A stretch of DNA of 64,000 nt, taken from NCBI GenBank assembly GCA_039196715.1, contig JBCCUP010000002.1, positions 1 to 64,000 on the forward strand, read 5' to 3'. Below, one piece after another: positions 1 to 9,125 of this stretch; position 1 is the stretch's first letter, and every line of letters begins with the position of its first letter. Position numbers and translations under genes: made by a program. The notes under the pieces are model-generated. The model saw only the letters and a program-made list of their open reading frames with translations. It ran no database searches and was not told the DNA's origin. The stretch is from Pseudomonadota bacterium. GTDB taxonomy: Bacteria; Pseudomonadota; Gammaproteobacteria; CALCKW01.

Positions 1-38
1 AGTCTTTCAATACCTGAAAATTGGTGGGTCGGGAGAGC

Positions 39-247
39 ATGCTCGTAACGTGGGGTCGTTGCATCGGCTCGGGGCCTATTGGCCGCAAATAGCAAGAGCG
101 CTGGAGTACTCGGGACACATCGTCAGAATTGATCATCTTTATTTGGGCCAATCGGGTCGAGACGATAGAGCCAGCCCTGGCCTGTCCAACCTAGTCTTTC
201 TACATGGTGATGCGCTATTCCGTTTCTCGTTACTCGAATTGCGTTAA
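39..247 (+). pseudogene. decayed N-terminal fragment of an NAD-dependent epimerase/dehydratase
   Basis: An ATG at 39, after GGGAGAGC, opens a frame reading MLVTWGRCIGSGPI. This resembles the Rossmann start of sugar epimerases (LVTGGxGxIGS) with one Gly turned to Trp. The frame stops at 90, but another frame (about 93-247) continues the family pattern: ARALEYSGH, then IDHLYLGQ, then FLHGD and LLEL, ending in a stop at 245-247. Epimerases normally have about 300 residues, so this looks like a frameshifted and truncated remnant. The surrounding bases look less GC-rich than the rest. From 248 to 453 I see no gene. The assignment rests on motif reading only. Confidence 0.42.
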
Positions 248-453
248 TCAAGCACACTTGAACCGCTGATAGCGGGCGCTTTGTTGTGTAGAGGCTTGCC
301 GAATAGATGTATTCAGCAAGGGGAACAGGAGTACGTCGCATTGAAAGTTCACAGGCTGCCGGATCATCTGTTCGCCGCGTCTTGCTTTGCAAGGACGCGA
401 CTCCCGCGGGCAGTGACGGGTAGTCGTGTGCAACACACGGACTTTGCGCCTGC

Positions 454-1461
454 CTACACCGGCCCGACACGCAAGCCGTGGGGCTCTTGCATGGCGGCGA
501 TCTGTTCGCGCAGGTCGAGGACGTGTTGGTCCCAGTAGCGGGCTTCGCCGAACCAGGGGAAGGCGGCGGGGAAGGCGGGGTCGGACCAGCGCGCGGCGAG
601 CCAGCCGGCGTAGTGCAGCAGGCGGAGGCTCGCGAGCGGTGCTATGAGCGGGAGTTCTCGCGTTGGGAAGGGCCGGAATTCTTCGTAGCCTTCGACGAGT
701 TCGGCGAGTGCAGCGTTGCGCGCGGCCACGTCGCCGGAGAGAAACAGCCAAAGGTCCTGGATGGCTGGGCCGCTTCGCGCGTCGTCGAAATCCACCAGCA
801 GCAGCCGGTCGTCGCGGATCAGCACGTTGCTCGCGTGGCAGTCGCCATGAAGGCGGATTTCGGTGATGTCCCCAAACGCCGCGAGTGACTGCTTGACGCG
901 CTCGAGCAGGTCGGTGGCGACGCCCTCATACACCGCGCGCATGTCGAGCGGCACAAGGTCGCTGCCAAGGACGCGGGCAATGGCGTGGTCGCCGAATTCT
1001 TCGGTGCTCAGCCGCGGGCGTGCGGTGAACGGCCGCTGTTCGGCCACAAGGTGCAGGCGGCCGAGCACCTGACCGACGCGGTAGAGGTGGTCGGGTTGGT
1101 CCATCTCGAGCGCGTAGCCGCCCCGGCGCGGGTAGACCGCAATCCACCAGGGCGCGCAGTGGTTGAGGGCTTCGCCCGTGGCGGGCGCCGGCAAGGCTGC
1201 TACCACCGGCACCTCGCGTGCAGCCAGCTCACCGACGAGGGCGTGCTCCTCGGCGACGGCCTCGGCCGACCAGCGCCCGGGCCGGTAGAACTTCGCGACC
1301 ACCGGGTCGCCGTCTTCAAGCCCGACCTGGTAGACCCGGTTCTCGTAGCTGTTCAGCGCCAACAGCCGCCCGTCGCAGCGCCAGCCCAAGGACTCGATGT
1401 CGTCGAGTATCCGGTCGGGGGTCAGGCTGGCATAGGCCCAGTCGTCGGTGTCGGTCGGCAT
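454..1461 (-). CDS. srkA: stress response Ser/Thr kinase SrkA (YihE/RdoA family)
   Basis: Cytosolic kinase-fold protein of 335 residues, close to the 328 of E. coli SrkA, which protects cells during envelope and oxidative stress. A lysine in VAKFYRP (about residue 57) fits the ATP-binding position. The catalytic loop HGDCHxxN lies at 205-211 and the metal-binding DFDDA at 224-228. I chose the ATG at 1461; an in-frame start 12 codons upstream would run into the neighbour's terminator region. In E. coli srkA belongs to the Cpx regulon; a CpxAR system lies in this window, but I saw no CpxR box in front of this gene. Confidence 0.9.
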   Translation of the reverse strand: MPTDTDDWAYASLTPDRILDDIESLGWRCDGRLLALNSYENRVYQVGLEDGDPVVAKFYRPGRWSAEAVAEEHALVGELAAREVPVVAALPAPATGEALNHCAPWWIAVYPRRGGYALEMDQPDHLYRVGQVLGRLHLVAEQRPFTARPRLSTEEFGDHAIARVLGSDLVPLDMRAVYEGVATDLLERVKQSLAAFGDITEIRLHGDCHASNVLIRDDRLLLVDFDDARSGPAIQDLWLFLSGDVAARNAALAELVEGYEEFRPFPTRELPLIAPLASLRLLHYAGWLAARWSDPAFPAAFPWFGEARYWDQHVLDLREQIAAMQEPHGLRVGPV

Positions 1462-1483
1462 GGCGTTAGCGCACCTCGGTGAC

Positions 1484-1517
1484 AAAAAAAAGGGCAAACG
1501 GCGAACCGTCTGCCCTT
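1484..1517 (-). terminator. rho-independent terminator of the OmpA-like gene
   Basis: On the minus strand AAGGGCAGACGG pairs with CCGTTTGCCCTT around a short loop and is followed by eight T. It sits between the OmpA-like gene and srkA, so the two are probably separate transcripts. Confidence 0.85.
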
Positions 1518-1559
1518 CGTGCTGGCGCCGGGAACCGTTGCCCCGGCGCTGCCGAGCCC

Positions 1560-2243
1560 TTACTGGGTCTCGGACTTGCTGCCGATCACCACCACTTCAA
1601 CGCGGCGGTTCTTGGCGCGGCCCAGTGCCGTGTCGTTGCTGGCGATGGGCTTGGTCTCACCGCGGCCAACCGCTGCCATGTCGATGCCCGGCAGTTTGCC
1701 GCCGAGGTAGTCGGCGACCGCTTGCGCGCGGCGCTCGGACAGGGCCTGGTTGTAGGCGTCAGAGCCGGTGCTGTCGGCGTGGCCGACGACCACGACGCGG
1801 CGGACCTTGTCGAGCGCGCCGATGCCGGCTGCGAGCGAGTCGAGTGCCGCGGAACCGGAGCTGCCGATGTCGGAGCTGTCGGTGGCGAAGAGCGCCTGGG
1901 CGTCGAGCTTGACCGGCACGTTCATCACCACCGGGGTGGCATCAGGCTCCGGCTCTGGCTCGGGTTCCGGCTCGGGTTCCGGCTCCGGCTCGGGCTCCGG
2001 GAAGATGCCTTCACACGGGTGGAAGGCGTCGTCTTCACCCCAGCCCGGGCCGTGCAGGAATTCGCTGCCGGCGTTCAGGTAGATGTTGCTCGCGGGGTTG
2101 CCCACGTAGCCGTCACGCGCGCCTTCGCCGCCGGGGCAGTTGATGTTGTGCATCGGCGAGGCTTCACCGCTGCCGCCGCCCAGTGAACTGCAGCCGGCGA
2201 GAACCGCACTCGCCGCCAACGTGATCAGTACTTTCTTCTGCAT
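1560..2243 (-). CDS. OmpA-family peptidoglycan-binding lipoprotein
   Basis: Outer-membrane lipoprotein of 227 residues. A lipoprotein signal ends in LAGC, with acylated Cys at residue 18. Residues 82-100 are a Pro-Glu repeat (EPEPEP...), probably a stiff periplasmic spacer. The C-terminal OmpA domain (about 110-220) carries the peptidoglycan-binding signature: Asp157 in GHADSTG, RRAQAV at 171, and RAKNRRVEV at 209-217. The ATG at 2243 is preceded by AGGAGA, which decides the start. Residues 30-80, rich in Gly and Asn with two Cys, match no domain I know. It is monocistronic and ends at a strong terminator. Pal is an alternative name, but the spacer and the lack of tol genes argue against calling it pal. 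Confidence 0.85.
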   Translation of the reverse strand: MQKKVLITLAASAVLAGCSSLGGGSGEASPMHNINCPGGEGARDGYVGNPASNIYLNAGSEFLHGPGWGEDDAFHPCEGIFPEPEPEPEPEPEPEPEPEPDATPVVMNVPVKLDAQALFATDSSDIGSSGSAALDSLAAGIGALDKVRRVVVVGHADSTGSDAYNQALSERRAQAVADYLGGKLPGIDMAAVGRGETKPIASNDTALGRAKNRRVEVVVIGSKSETQ

Positions 2244-2462
2244 TGAGAGGTCTCCTAAATATGCCAAGCTGGTATTACGGACACAGCGCGCATCTCACCC
2301 GCAGGATGATACCACTCGGCTCACGCAGCTTCGCTTAGCATATTGCAACATAGCGAATTCCACGTGTCGCCGCGCGTCGGATTTCCGGCAGGCGTGACTG
2401 CCGCGGTGGCCCGCAGTCCGTTTAACAGTCAAAAGATAGACGACCGATTACGATTCGCAAGG

Positions 2463-2484
2463 AATCGTCAACGGCTTGACGATT
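2463..2484. other. perfect hairpin just after gnd
   Basis: AATCGTCAA and TTGACGATT form 9-bp perfect arms around CGGC, immediately beyond the gnd stop. The T-run lies on the plus-strand side, so as a terminator for gnd (minus strand) it is imperfect. It may instead stop antisense transcripts or protect the gnd mRNA 3' end. Confidence 0.5.
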
Positions 2485-2486
2485 TT

Positions 2487-3890
2487 TTACCAGGGCCCGT
2501 GAAAGGCCCCGGTTTTGTCGAGCCGCTCGAAGCCGTGGGAGCCGAAAAAGTCCCGCTGTGCCTGGATCAGGTTGGCTGTGCTGCGCGCCTGACGGATGCC
2601 GTCAAACCACGCGAGCGCCGACGACAGCGCCGGCACCGGCAGGCCCGCAGCCACACAGGCGCCAACGGTTTGGCGGAGTGCCGGCACCGCCACCGCCGTT
2701 TGTGGCACAAAATGTTCATGCGTCAACAAGTTGTCGTAGTCCACGCCCGAGCGGAACGCCGACGCCATGTCGTCGAGCAGGCGCGACCGGATGATGCACC
2801 CCGCCCGCCAGATCTCGGCGACACGCGCGAGCGGCACGTCCCAGTGGTGTTCGCGCGACGCGGCCGCAATCGCACTGAAGCCCTGCGCGTACGCACACAC
2901 GCGCCCGGCCAGCAACGCGAGCTCGAGCAGCTCGACCGTGTCGTCGTTGAATTCCACTTTGCCGGTGCCGGTGTCGGCGTAGACCGGCGCGAGGCGCTCG
3001 CGCAGCCCGGATAGCGAGGACACACAGCGCGCCGACACCGCCGCTTCCACGGTGGTGGCCGGCCGGCCGAGTTTCTGCGCCTCGATGGCCGACCAGGTGC
3101 CCGTGCCCTTCTGGCCGGCGCGGTCGGCGATGATGTCGACGATCGGCCCGCCGGTGGTGTCGTCGGTGACTTTCAGCACCTCGGCGGTGATTTCGACGAG
3201 GTAGGCGTTGAGCACGCCGTCGTTCCAGCGCTCGAACACCGCAGCGATGTCGGCCGCAGACCAGCCGAGCCCGTCGCGCATCACGCCGTAGGCCTCGGCC
3301 AGCATCTGCATGTCGGCGTACTCGATGCCGTTGTGCAGGGTTTTGACGAAATGGCCGGCGCCGTCGGTGCCGAGGCGCGCGCAACAGGGCGCGCCATCGT
3401 ACTGGGCCGCGATGGCAGTCAGCACGGGCGACACGCGCGCGTACTCGTCCTCGGTACAGCCGACCATGATCGACGGCCCGAAGCGCGCGCCCTCGCTGCC
3501 GCCCGACACCCCGACGCCCACCCAGCCGATGCCGGTGTCGGCTAGCGCCGCCAGGCGCCGCTGGGTTTCGTTGAAATCGGCGTTGCCGCAGTCGAGCAGC
3601 AGGTCACCCGGCTCGAGCAACGGGTGCAACGCGTCGAGCTGCGCGTCGACCGCTGCACCCGCGGGCACCATGAGGATGATCATGCGCGGCGCCTCGAGGG
3701 CGGCGACCAGATCCTCGAGCGACTGCGTCGGCACAAAGCGGTCGGCGAGCTCGTCGGCGGATTCCATGAACGCGGCGGTACGCTCGACCGTGCGGTTGAA
3801 GACCGCGACGGTGTTGCCGCGCTCGGCGATGTTGAGGGCGAGGTTTGCGCCCATGACACCCAGACCGATCAAACCGATTGAAGCACTCAC
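2487..3890 (-). CDS. gnd: 6-phosphogluconate dehydrogenase, decarboxylating
   Basis: Oxidises 6-phosphogluconate to ribulose 5-phosphate and CO2 with NADP in the pentose phosphate pathway. The protein has 467 residues, against 468 in E. coli. The dinucleotide motif GLGVMGAN is at 9-16, and Lys183, Asn187 and Glu190 match the catalytic positions (HFVKTLHNGIE). The family signature AGQKGTG is also present. The start is a GTG at 3890 with AAGGAG nine to ten bases upstream. The stop of the upstream transporter is two bases before it, so translation is probably coupled. Substrate-binding and C-terminal helical domains appear complete. Confidence 0.95.
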   Translation of the reverse strand: MSASIGLIGLGVMGANLALNIAERGNTVAVFNRTVERTAAFMESADELADRFVPTQSLEDLVAALEAPRMIILMVPAGAAVDAQLDALHPLLEPGDLLLDCGNADFNETQRRLAALADTGIGWVGVGVSGGSEGARFGPSIMVGCTEDEYARVSPVLTAIAAQYDGAPCCARLGTDGAGHFVKTLHNGIEYADMQMLAEAYGVMRDGLGWSAADIAAVFERWNDGVLNAYLVEITAEVLKVTDDTTGGPIVDIIADRAGQKGTGTWSAIEAQKLGRPATTVEAAVSARCVSSLSGLRERLAPVYADTGTGKVEFNDDTVELLELALLAGRVCAYAQGFSAIAAASREHHWDVPLARVAEIWRAGCIIRSRLLDDMASAFRSGVDYDNLLTHEHFVPQTAVAVPALRQTVGACVAAGLPVPALSSALAWFDGIRQARSTANLIQAQRDFFGSHGFERLDKTGAFHGPW

Positions 3891-3892
3891 CG

Positions 3893-4819
3893 TCAGCTTT
3901 CTCCTTGTGTTGCACGCGCGAGTCTGTGTTCGCGCCAGGCGATGAACAGACCCGATCCAATGACCCCTATCATACCGACAACGGCCAGACCGCTCGGCAA
4001 ATCCCCAAACACACTGTAGCCGAGCGCCGTGGCGGTGATGATCTCGAGGTACTGAAACGGCGCGAGCGTCGACGCGGGCGCGCGGGCAAAGGCGAGCACC
4101 ACCATGAAGTGCCCGACCGACGCAATCGCGCCCAGCAGCGCGAGCCACAGCCAGTCGGTCCACGCCGGCCACACCGGCTGCCAGTCGGCCACCCAACCGA
4201 CGGCACCGAGGCCCAACACCGCCGTCATCACCGCCGCGCCCGCGACCCCGGCGTAGAACTGCATCGCAAGCGGTGTCACCACGGCGCTGAGGCTCCGCGT
4301 CAGGATGAGGTAGAAGGCAAAGGCCCCGGCCGCCGCGACCGGCAGCAAAGCCGCCGCGCCGACCCGGGCGAAGCTCGGTTGGATGATCAGCAACGCGCTG
4401 CCGAAGCCGACCGCCACGGCGGCCAGGCGACGCCACCCGATCGCTTCACCGAGCAGCACCGCAGCCAGGAGCGTCAGCAGCAGGGGCTCGACGAAGAAGA
4501 GCGCGATGGCGTCGGCCAGCGGCAGGTGCGGCAGCGCACTGAAGAACAGCACCGTCGCCAGCGCAATCAGGGCGCCGCGGGCCAACTGGCGCGGCAACTG
4601 GACCGGCCTGGCGCTGCCGGGCCGGCCCCAAAGGGCCAGTGCGACCCCAAAAAACACCGACTGGAACGCGAAGCGCGCCCAGACAATCTGGACAACCGGC
4701 ACCCGCTCGGCGAGCAGTTTGGCAATCGCGTCGATGCCGGGCAGCAGCAGCATCGCGACCGACATGAGCAGGATGCCCTGCAGGGGACGGTCGGACGCCG
4801 TCGATGAACGCGTGGCCAT
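3893..4819 (-). CDS. EamA/DMT-family transporter
   Basis: Inner-membrane protein of about 308 residues with ten predicted hydrophobic helices in two EamA repeats, as in drug/metabolite transporters of the RhaT/SAM-permease type. The substrate cannot be read from the sequence. I start it at the ATG at 4819, in front of MATRSSTASD; ATG 4843 and an upstream start at 4927 are possible, and none has a clear ribosome site. It ends two bases before gnd and is divergent from the MttB-like gene. The link to gnd may be only co-transcription. Confidence 0.8.
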   Translation of the reverse strand: MATRSSTASDRPLQGILLMSVAMLLLPGIDAIAKLLAERVPVVQIVWARFAFQSVFFGVALALWGRPGSARPVQLPRQLARGALIALATVLFFSALPHLPLADAIALFFVEPLLLTLLAAVLLGEAIGWRRLAAVAVGFGSALLIIQPSFARVGAAALLPVAAAGAFAFYLILTRSLSAVVTPLAMQFYAGVAGAAVMTAVLGLGAVGWVADWQPVWPAWTDWLWLALLGAIASVGHFMVVLAFARAPASTLAPFQYLEIITATALGYSVFGDLPSGLAVVGMIGVIGSGLFIAWREHRLARATQGES

Positions 4820-4979
4820 GCTGTGGGGGGTTCCGGGCGGCATACCGGGGCGCACGCGGCCCGCACGCCCGAGGTCGGTCGTAAAAACGGCGCTGAGGGT
4901 CGCCCAGTCAACACCGGCAAGCGGCAACCCGGAGCGTTTTTTCCAATAATAGAGTGTTCAGTCCGGATGAGAGCTCGCC

Positions 4980-6557
4980 ATGGCCTCTGCAAGCCCCCGA
5001 CGTCGCCGAAACGCCCGCGCCGCCAAACACGCCGAACGCGCGGCCCCACTGCAAGAACACGAGCGCCCGGTCCGCCCGGGGTTCGAAGGCGGACGCTACG
5101 CGCCCTTCACCGATGCCCAGCTCGAGCACCTGCACCGGGCCACGCTGGACGTGCTCGCCGACATCGGCCTTGCCAACGCGATCCCGAGTTGCGTTGAGCG
5201 CGTGGTCGCCGCGGGCGGTGAGCTCACGGACGCCGGCCGCTTGCGCTTTCCGAAGGCCCTCGTCGAGGACACCCTTGCACACTGCATGCGCAACGTGGTG
5301 ATGCACGCTCGCGACCCGCAGTACGACCTCAACCTCAGCGGCAGCCGCGTGCACTTCGGCTCCGCCGGTGCCGCGGTGCACATGGTCGACATCGAGAACG
5401 ACACCTACCGCGACTCCACCCTGCTCGATCTCTACGACCTTGCTCGCCTGGTCGACACGCTCGACAACGTGCACTTCTTTCAGCGACCGGTGGTCGCACG
5501 CGACATGGTCGACAACCGCGACCTCGACATCAACAGCCTCTACGTGTGCCTCGCCGGCACCACCAAGCACATCGGTGTCGGTTTTACCGAACCCGACTAC
5601 GTGCGCGAGGGCCTCGAGCTTTTGCACAAGGTCGCCGGTGGCGAAGACAAATGGCGAGAGCGTCCTTTTGTCAGCATGAGCAACTGCTTTGTCGTTCCAC
5701 CCTTGCGTTTTGCTGAAGACGCATGCCGCTGCATGGAAGTAGCCATCGAAGGCGGCATGCCTGTCTTGCTGCTCTCCGCCGGCCAGGCTGGCGCGACCAG
5801 CCCCGCGTCGCTCGCAGGCTCGGTAGTGCAAGCCGTGGCCGAGTGCCTTGCCGGGCTCGTGTACACCAACTTGATCAAGCGCGGCGCACCCGCGGTGTTC
5901 GGCACCTGGCCTTTCGTGTCGGACTTGCGCACCGGTGCGATGACCGGCGGCTCGGGTGAGCAAGCTGTGCTGGCGGCCGGCGTCGCCCAGATGGGCCGCT
6001 ACTACGGACTCTCCTGTGGCACCGCGGCCGGCATGTCCGACGCCAAGCTTCCTGATTGCCAAGCCGGGTACGAGAAAGGTGCTGCCATTTCCCTCGCCGC
6101 GCACGCCGGCGCCAACATGGTGTACGAGAGCTGCGGCATGTACGGCAGCCTGCTTGGCTGTTCTTATGAGGGCATGGTCATCGACAACGACATGCTCGGC
6201 GCAATCAACCGCACCGTGCGCGGCATCGAGGTCAGCGACGAGACCATCGGCATCGAGACCATGCGCGAAGTCACGAGCGGCGTCCAGCACTACCTCGGCA
6301 GCAACCAGACCATGTCGCTGATGCAGAGCCACTACATCTACCCTGACATCGGCGACCGCACCAGCCCCAAGGAGTGGGGCGAGCTCGGCAAGCCGAAGCT
6401 GCTCGACGTGGCACGCAAGCAACTGCACGCCACGCTCAGCAGCCACTACCCGCAGCACCTTTCGCCCGAACTCGACGCCCAGCTGCGCGCCGAACACACG
6501 ATTCACCTTGACCCGGTGCTGATGACCGTCAGCGACCGCTGGACCACCGAGAACTGA
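4980..6557 (+). CDS. MttB-superfamily (trimethylamine methyltransferase-like) protein without pyrrolysine
   Basis: Member of the MttB family (525 residues), which moves a methyl group from a quaternary or tertiary amine to a corrinoid protein. True MttB needs an in-frame amber codon read as pyrrolysine; none is present here, as in the MtgB type that demethylates glycine betaine. The region around SDAKLPDCQAGYEKG matches the family's conserved segment. The N-terminus is basic. It starts at ATG 4980, after GAGAG, and ends two bases before the DMGDH-like gene, so the two form an operon. No corrinoid protein is encoded nearby. Glycine betaine, proline betaine, carnitine or another methylamine could be the substrate; this is inference. 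Confidence 0.85.
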   Translation: MASASPRRRRNARAAKHAERAAPLQEHERPVRPGFEGGRYAPFTDAQLEHLHRATLDVLADIGLANAIPSCVERVVAAGGELTDAGRLRFPKALVEDTLAHCMRNVVMHARDPQYDLNLSGSRVHFGSAGAAVHMVDIENDTYRDSTLLDLYDLARLVDTLDNVHFFQRPVVARDMVDNRDLDINSLYVCLAGTTKHIGVGFTEPDYVREGLELLHKVAGGEDKWRERPFVSMSNCFVVPPLRFAEDACRCMEVAIEGGMPVLLLSAGQAGATSPASLAGSVVQAVAECLAGLVYTNLIKRGAPAVFGTWPFVSDLRTGAMTGGSGEQAVLAAGVAQMGRYYGLSCGTAAGMSDAKLPDCQAGYEKGAAISLAAHAGANMVYESCGMYGSLLGCSYEGMVIDNDMLGAINRTVRGIEVSDETIGIETMREVTSGVQHYLGSNQTMSLMQSHYIYPDIGDRTSPKEWGELGKPKLLDVARKQLHATLSSHYPQHLSPELDAQLRAEHTIHLDPVLMTVSDRWTTEN

Positions 6558-6559
6558 TC

Positions 6560-9010
6560 ATGTCTGATATCCCCACTACCGCGCGCGTCGTCATCATCGG
6601 CGGCGGTGTCGTCGGCGTCTCCACGCTCTACCACCTCGCGCTCGCCGGCTGGACCGATTGCGTGCTGCTGGAGAAGAACGAGCTCACCGCTGGCAGCACC
6701 TGGCACGCGGCGGGCAACGTCCCGACCTTCTCGGCCTCGTGGTCGGTGATGAACATGCAGCGCTACTCGACCGAGCTCTACCGCGAGCTCGGTGAGCGGG
6801 TCAACTACCCGATGAACTACCACGTCTCGGGCTCCTTGCGCCTCGCGCACAGCAGCGAGCGCATGCAGGAGTTCGAGCGCGCGCGCGGCATGGGCCAGTA
6901 CCAGGGCATCGGCATCGAGATGTGCCAGGTGTCAGACCTGAAAGACCGCTACCCCTTTCTCGAGACCCACGACCTGGTCGGTGGCCTCTACGACCCGACC
7001 GACGGCGACATCGATCCAGCCCAGCTCACCCAGGCACTCGCCAAGGGCGCGCGCGAGCTCGGCGCCACCATCATCCGTTTCAACCCCGCGACCGGCGTGC
7101 GCCGCGAAAACGGCGAGTGGGTGGTCGAAACGGAAAAAGGCGAAATCCGCTGCGAGAAGGTGGTGAACGCGGCGGGCTACTACGCCCAGCGCGTTTCCGA
7201 GTGGTTCAAGCCCTACGGCGGGCGCACCCTGCCAATGATGGTCATGAGCCACCAGTACCTGATCTCCGAGACCATTCCCGAGATCGAAGCCTGGAGTGCC
7301 GAGCACGGTGGCAAGCTGCCGCTGTTGCGCGACGTGGACTCCTCCTACTACCTGCGCCAGGAAAAGATGGGGCTGAACCTCGGCCCCTACGAGAACAACG
7401 GCGAAGGGGCGTGGCTGAGCCCGAGCGACCCAATGCCCGAGGACTTCAGCTTCCAGCTTTACGACGACGACCTCGACCGCATCGCCTGGCACATCGAAGA
7501 CGCCATGGGCCGCGTGCCACTGCTCGGCAGCGTGGGCATCGAACGCGTGATCAACGGCCCGATCCCGTACGCACCCGACGGCCTGCCGTTGATCGGGCCG
7601 ATGCCCGGCGTGCCAAACGCCTTCGAGGCCTGCGTGTTCACCTTCGGCATCGCCCAGGGCGGCGGCGCCGGCAAGGTGATGGCGGAGTGGATCACCGAGG
7701 GCGAGACCGAGTGGGACATGTGGTCCTGCGACCCGCGCCGCTACACCGACTACACCGACCAGGACTACTGCAACCAGAAAGGGCTCGAGGTCTACCGTAA
7801 CGAGTACGCGATGCACTTCCCGCATCACGAGTGGCCGGCCGGTCGCGACCGCAAGCTCTCCCCCGCGCACGACGCGATCAAACTCGCCGGCGCGCAGTTC
7901 GGTGCCTACAACGGCTGGGAACGCGCCAACTGGTTTGCCAAGCCCGGTGATGACACGTCTCACGAGGCGACGCAGACCTGGAACCGCGAAGGCCCGTGGG
8001 CGACCCGCATCCGCGAGGAATGCCACGCCGTGCGCGACAGCGTCGGCGTGCTCGACCTGCCAGGCTTCTCGCGCTTCAGCGTGAGCGGCGTGGGCGCCGC
8101 CGACTGGCTGCTCGGCCTGATCGCCGGCAACCTGCCAAAGGTCGGACGCATGAACCTCGCGTACTTCCCGACCGCCCAGGGCCGCATCCTGACCGAGATG
8201 TCGGTCATGCGCCACGGCGACGACGACTTCACGCTGATCACCGCGGCGACCGCCCAGTGGCACGACTTCGAGATCCTGCGTGACGCGCTGCCGGCTGACG
8301 GCAGCATCAGCCTGAGCGACCACACGACCGAGTTCTCCACGCTGATCGTGTGCGGGCCGAAATCGCGCGAGCTGTTTGCCGGCCTGAGCGACGACGCCGA
8401 CCTCAGCCTCGGCTGGTTGAACCACCAACAAGCGACGGTCGCCGGGCAACCCGCCACCCTCGCCCGCGTGAGCTTCGCCGGTGAACTCGGCTGGGAGATC
8501 CACGCCCGCAACGCGCACATCCCCGCGCTCTACGCCGCCGTGACCGGGGCCGGCGCCACACCCTTCGGCATGTACGCGCTCGATTCGATGCGCCTCGAGA
8601 AGGGTTACCGCACCTGGAAGGGCGACCTCTCGACCGACTACAGCCTGGTGGAAGCCGACCTCGGCCGCTTCATCAAGCTCGACAAGCCGCAGGACTTCCC
8701 GGGCAAAGTCGCCATCCAGACGGAAATACAAGCCGGTTCGAAAAAGCGCTTTGTGCACCTCGAGGTGGACGCAGGCGACTGCGACGCGCCCTACATGTCG
8801 ACCCTGTGGCAAGGCGACGAGATCGTCGGTGAAACCACCTCGGGCGGCTGGGGCTACCGCAGCGAGAAGTCGCTCGCGCTCGGCATGCTGAAGTCAGACC
8901 TCGCCGAGCCCGGCACCGTGGTGGACGTCGACATCTACGGCGAACGCCGCAAAGCCACGGTGATGGCCGGACCCGCCTGGGACCCGGCAAACGAGCGCCT
9001 GCGCGCCTGA
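6560..9010 (+). CDS. dimethylglycine/sarcosine dehydrogenase-like FAD protein with GcvT C-terminal half
   Basis: Fusion protein of 816 residues. The N-terminal DAO domain binds FAD (IIGGGVVGVS at 12-21). GSTWHAAG holds His49, the position that carries covalent FAD in dimethylglycine dehydrogenase. The C-terminal half (about 430 on) is a GcvT-like folate-binding module with GELGWEIH and the RLEKGYRTWKGD segment. Family members oxidatively demethylate N-methyl amino acids and pass the C1 unit to tetrahydrofolate. It lies two bases after the MttB-like gene, suggesting sequential removal of methyl groups from one substrate. A strong terminator follows. The exact substrate (dimethylglycine, sarcosine or another N-methyl compound) is open. 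Confidence 0.88.
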   Translation: MSDIPTTARVVIIGGGVVGVSTLYHLALAGWTDCVLLEKNELTAGSTWHAAGNVPTFSASWSVMNMQRYSTELYRELGERVNYPMNYHVSGSLRLAHSSERMQEFERARGMGQYQGIGIEMCQVSDLKDRYPFLETHDLVGGLYDPTDGDIDPAQLTQALAKGARELGATIIRFNPATGVRRENGEWVVETEKGEIRCEKVVNAAGYYAQRVSEWFKPYGGRTLPMMVMSHQYLISETIPEIEAWSAEHGGKLPLLRDVDSSYYLRQEKMGLNLGPYENNGEGAWLSPSDPMPEDFSFQLYDDDLDRIAWHIEDAMGRVPLLGSVGIERVINGPIPYAPDGLPLIGPMPGVPNAFEACVFTFGIAQGGGAGKVMAEWITEGETEWDMWSCDPRRYTDYTDQDYCNQKGLEVYRNEYAMHFPHHEWPAGRDRKLSPAHDAIKLAGAQFGAYNGWERANWFAKPGDDTSHEATQTWNREGPWATRIREECHAVRDSVGVLDLPGFSRFSVSGVGAADWLLGLIAGNLPKVGRMNLAYFPTAQGRILTEMSVMRHGDDDFTLITAATAQWHDFEILRDALPADGSISLSDHTTEFSTLIVCGPKSRELFAGLSDDADLSLGWLNHQQATVAGQPATLARVSFAGELGWEIHARNAHIPALYAAVTGAGATPFGMYALDSMRLEKGYRTWKGDLSTDYSLVEADLGRFIKLDKPQDFPGKVAIQTEIQAGSKKRFVHLEVDAGDCDAPYMSTLWQGDEIVGETTSGGWGYRSEKSLALGMLKSDLAEPGTVVDVDIYGERRKATVMAGPAWDPANERLRA

Positions 9011-9034
9011 CGCGATACCCCACTCGACCTGTCC

Positions 9035-9064
9035 GCCCCGCCGATCCCGGCGGGGCTTTTTTTT
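9035..9064 (+). terminator. rho-independent terminator after the DMGDH-like gene
   Basis: GCCCCGCC and GGCGGGGC pair around a six-base loop and are followed by eight T. It ends the MttB/DMGDH transcript, so the MAPEG gene downstream probably needs its own promoter. Confidence 0.9.
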
Positions 9065-9125
9065 GGCTGACCGACCGGTGCGCGGCCACGCTATAGTGGC
9101 GTGACACCCGCACCCGCCTGCCAAC

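Noticed and set aside
1970-2000. Short repeat in the OmpA-like gene as a mobile or CRISPR-like repeat
   Set aside because: It is a coding Pro-Glu repeat in frame and has no spacers.
2463-2484. Hairpin as a standard terminator of gnd
   Set aside because: The T-run is on the wrong side for the minus strand, so it is listed only as a hairpin.
4908-6506. Very long open frame on the minus strand opposite the MttB-like gene
   Set aside because: It is a mirror of the plus-strand gene, a common effect of GC-rich codons. The translation has no recognisable motif and odd composition. The same applies to long antisense frames opposite the DMGDH-like, GMC, mtoX, spoT, recG and hrpA genes.
4980-6557. 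Pyrrolysine-containing trimethylamine methyltransferase
   Set aside because: The reading frame has no internal amber codon, and the gene is complete without one.
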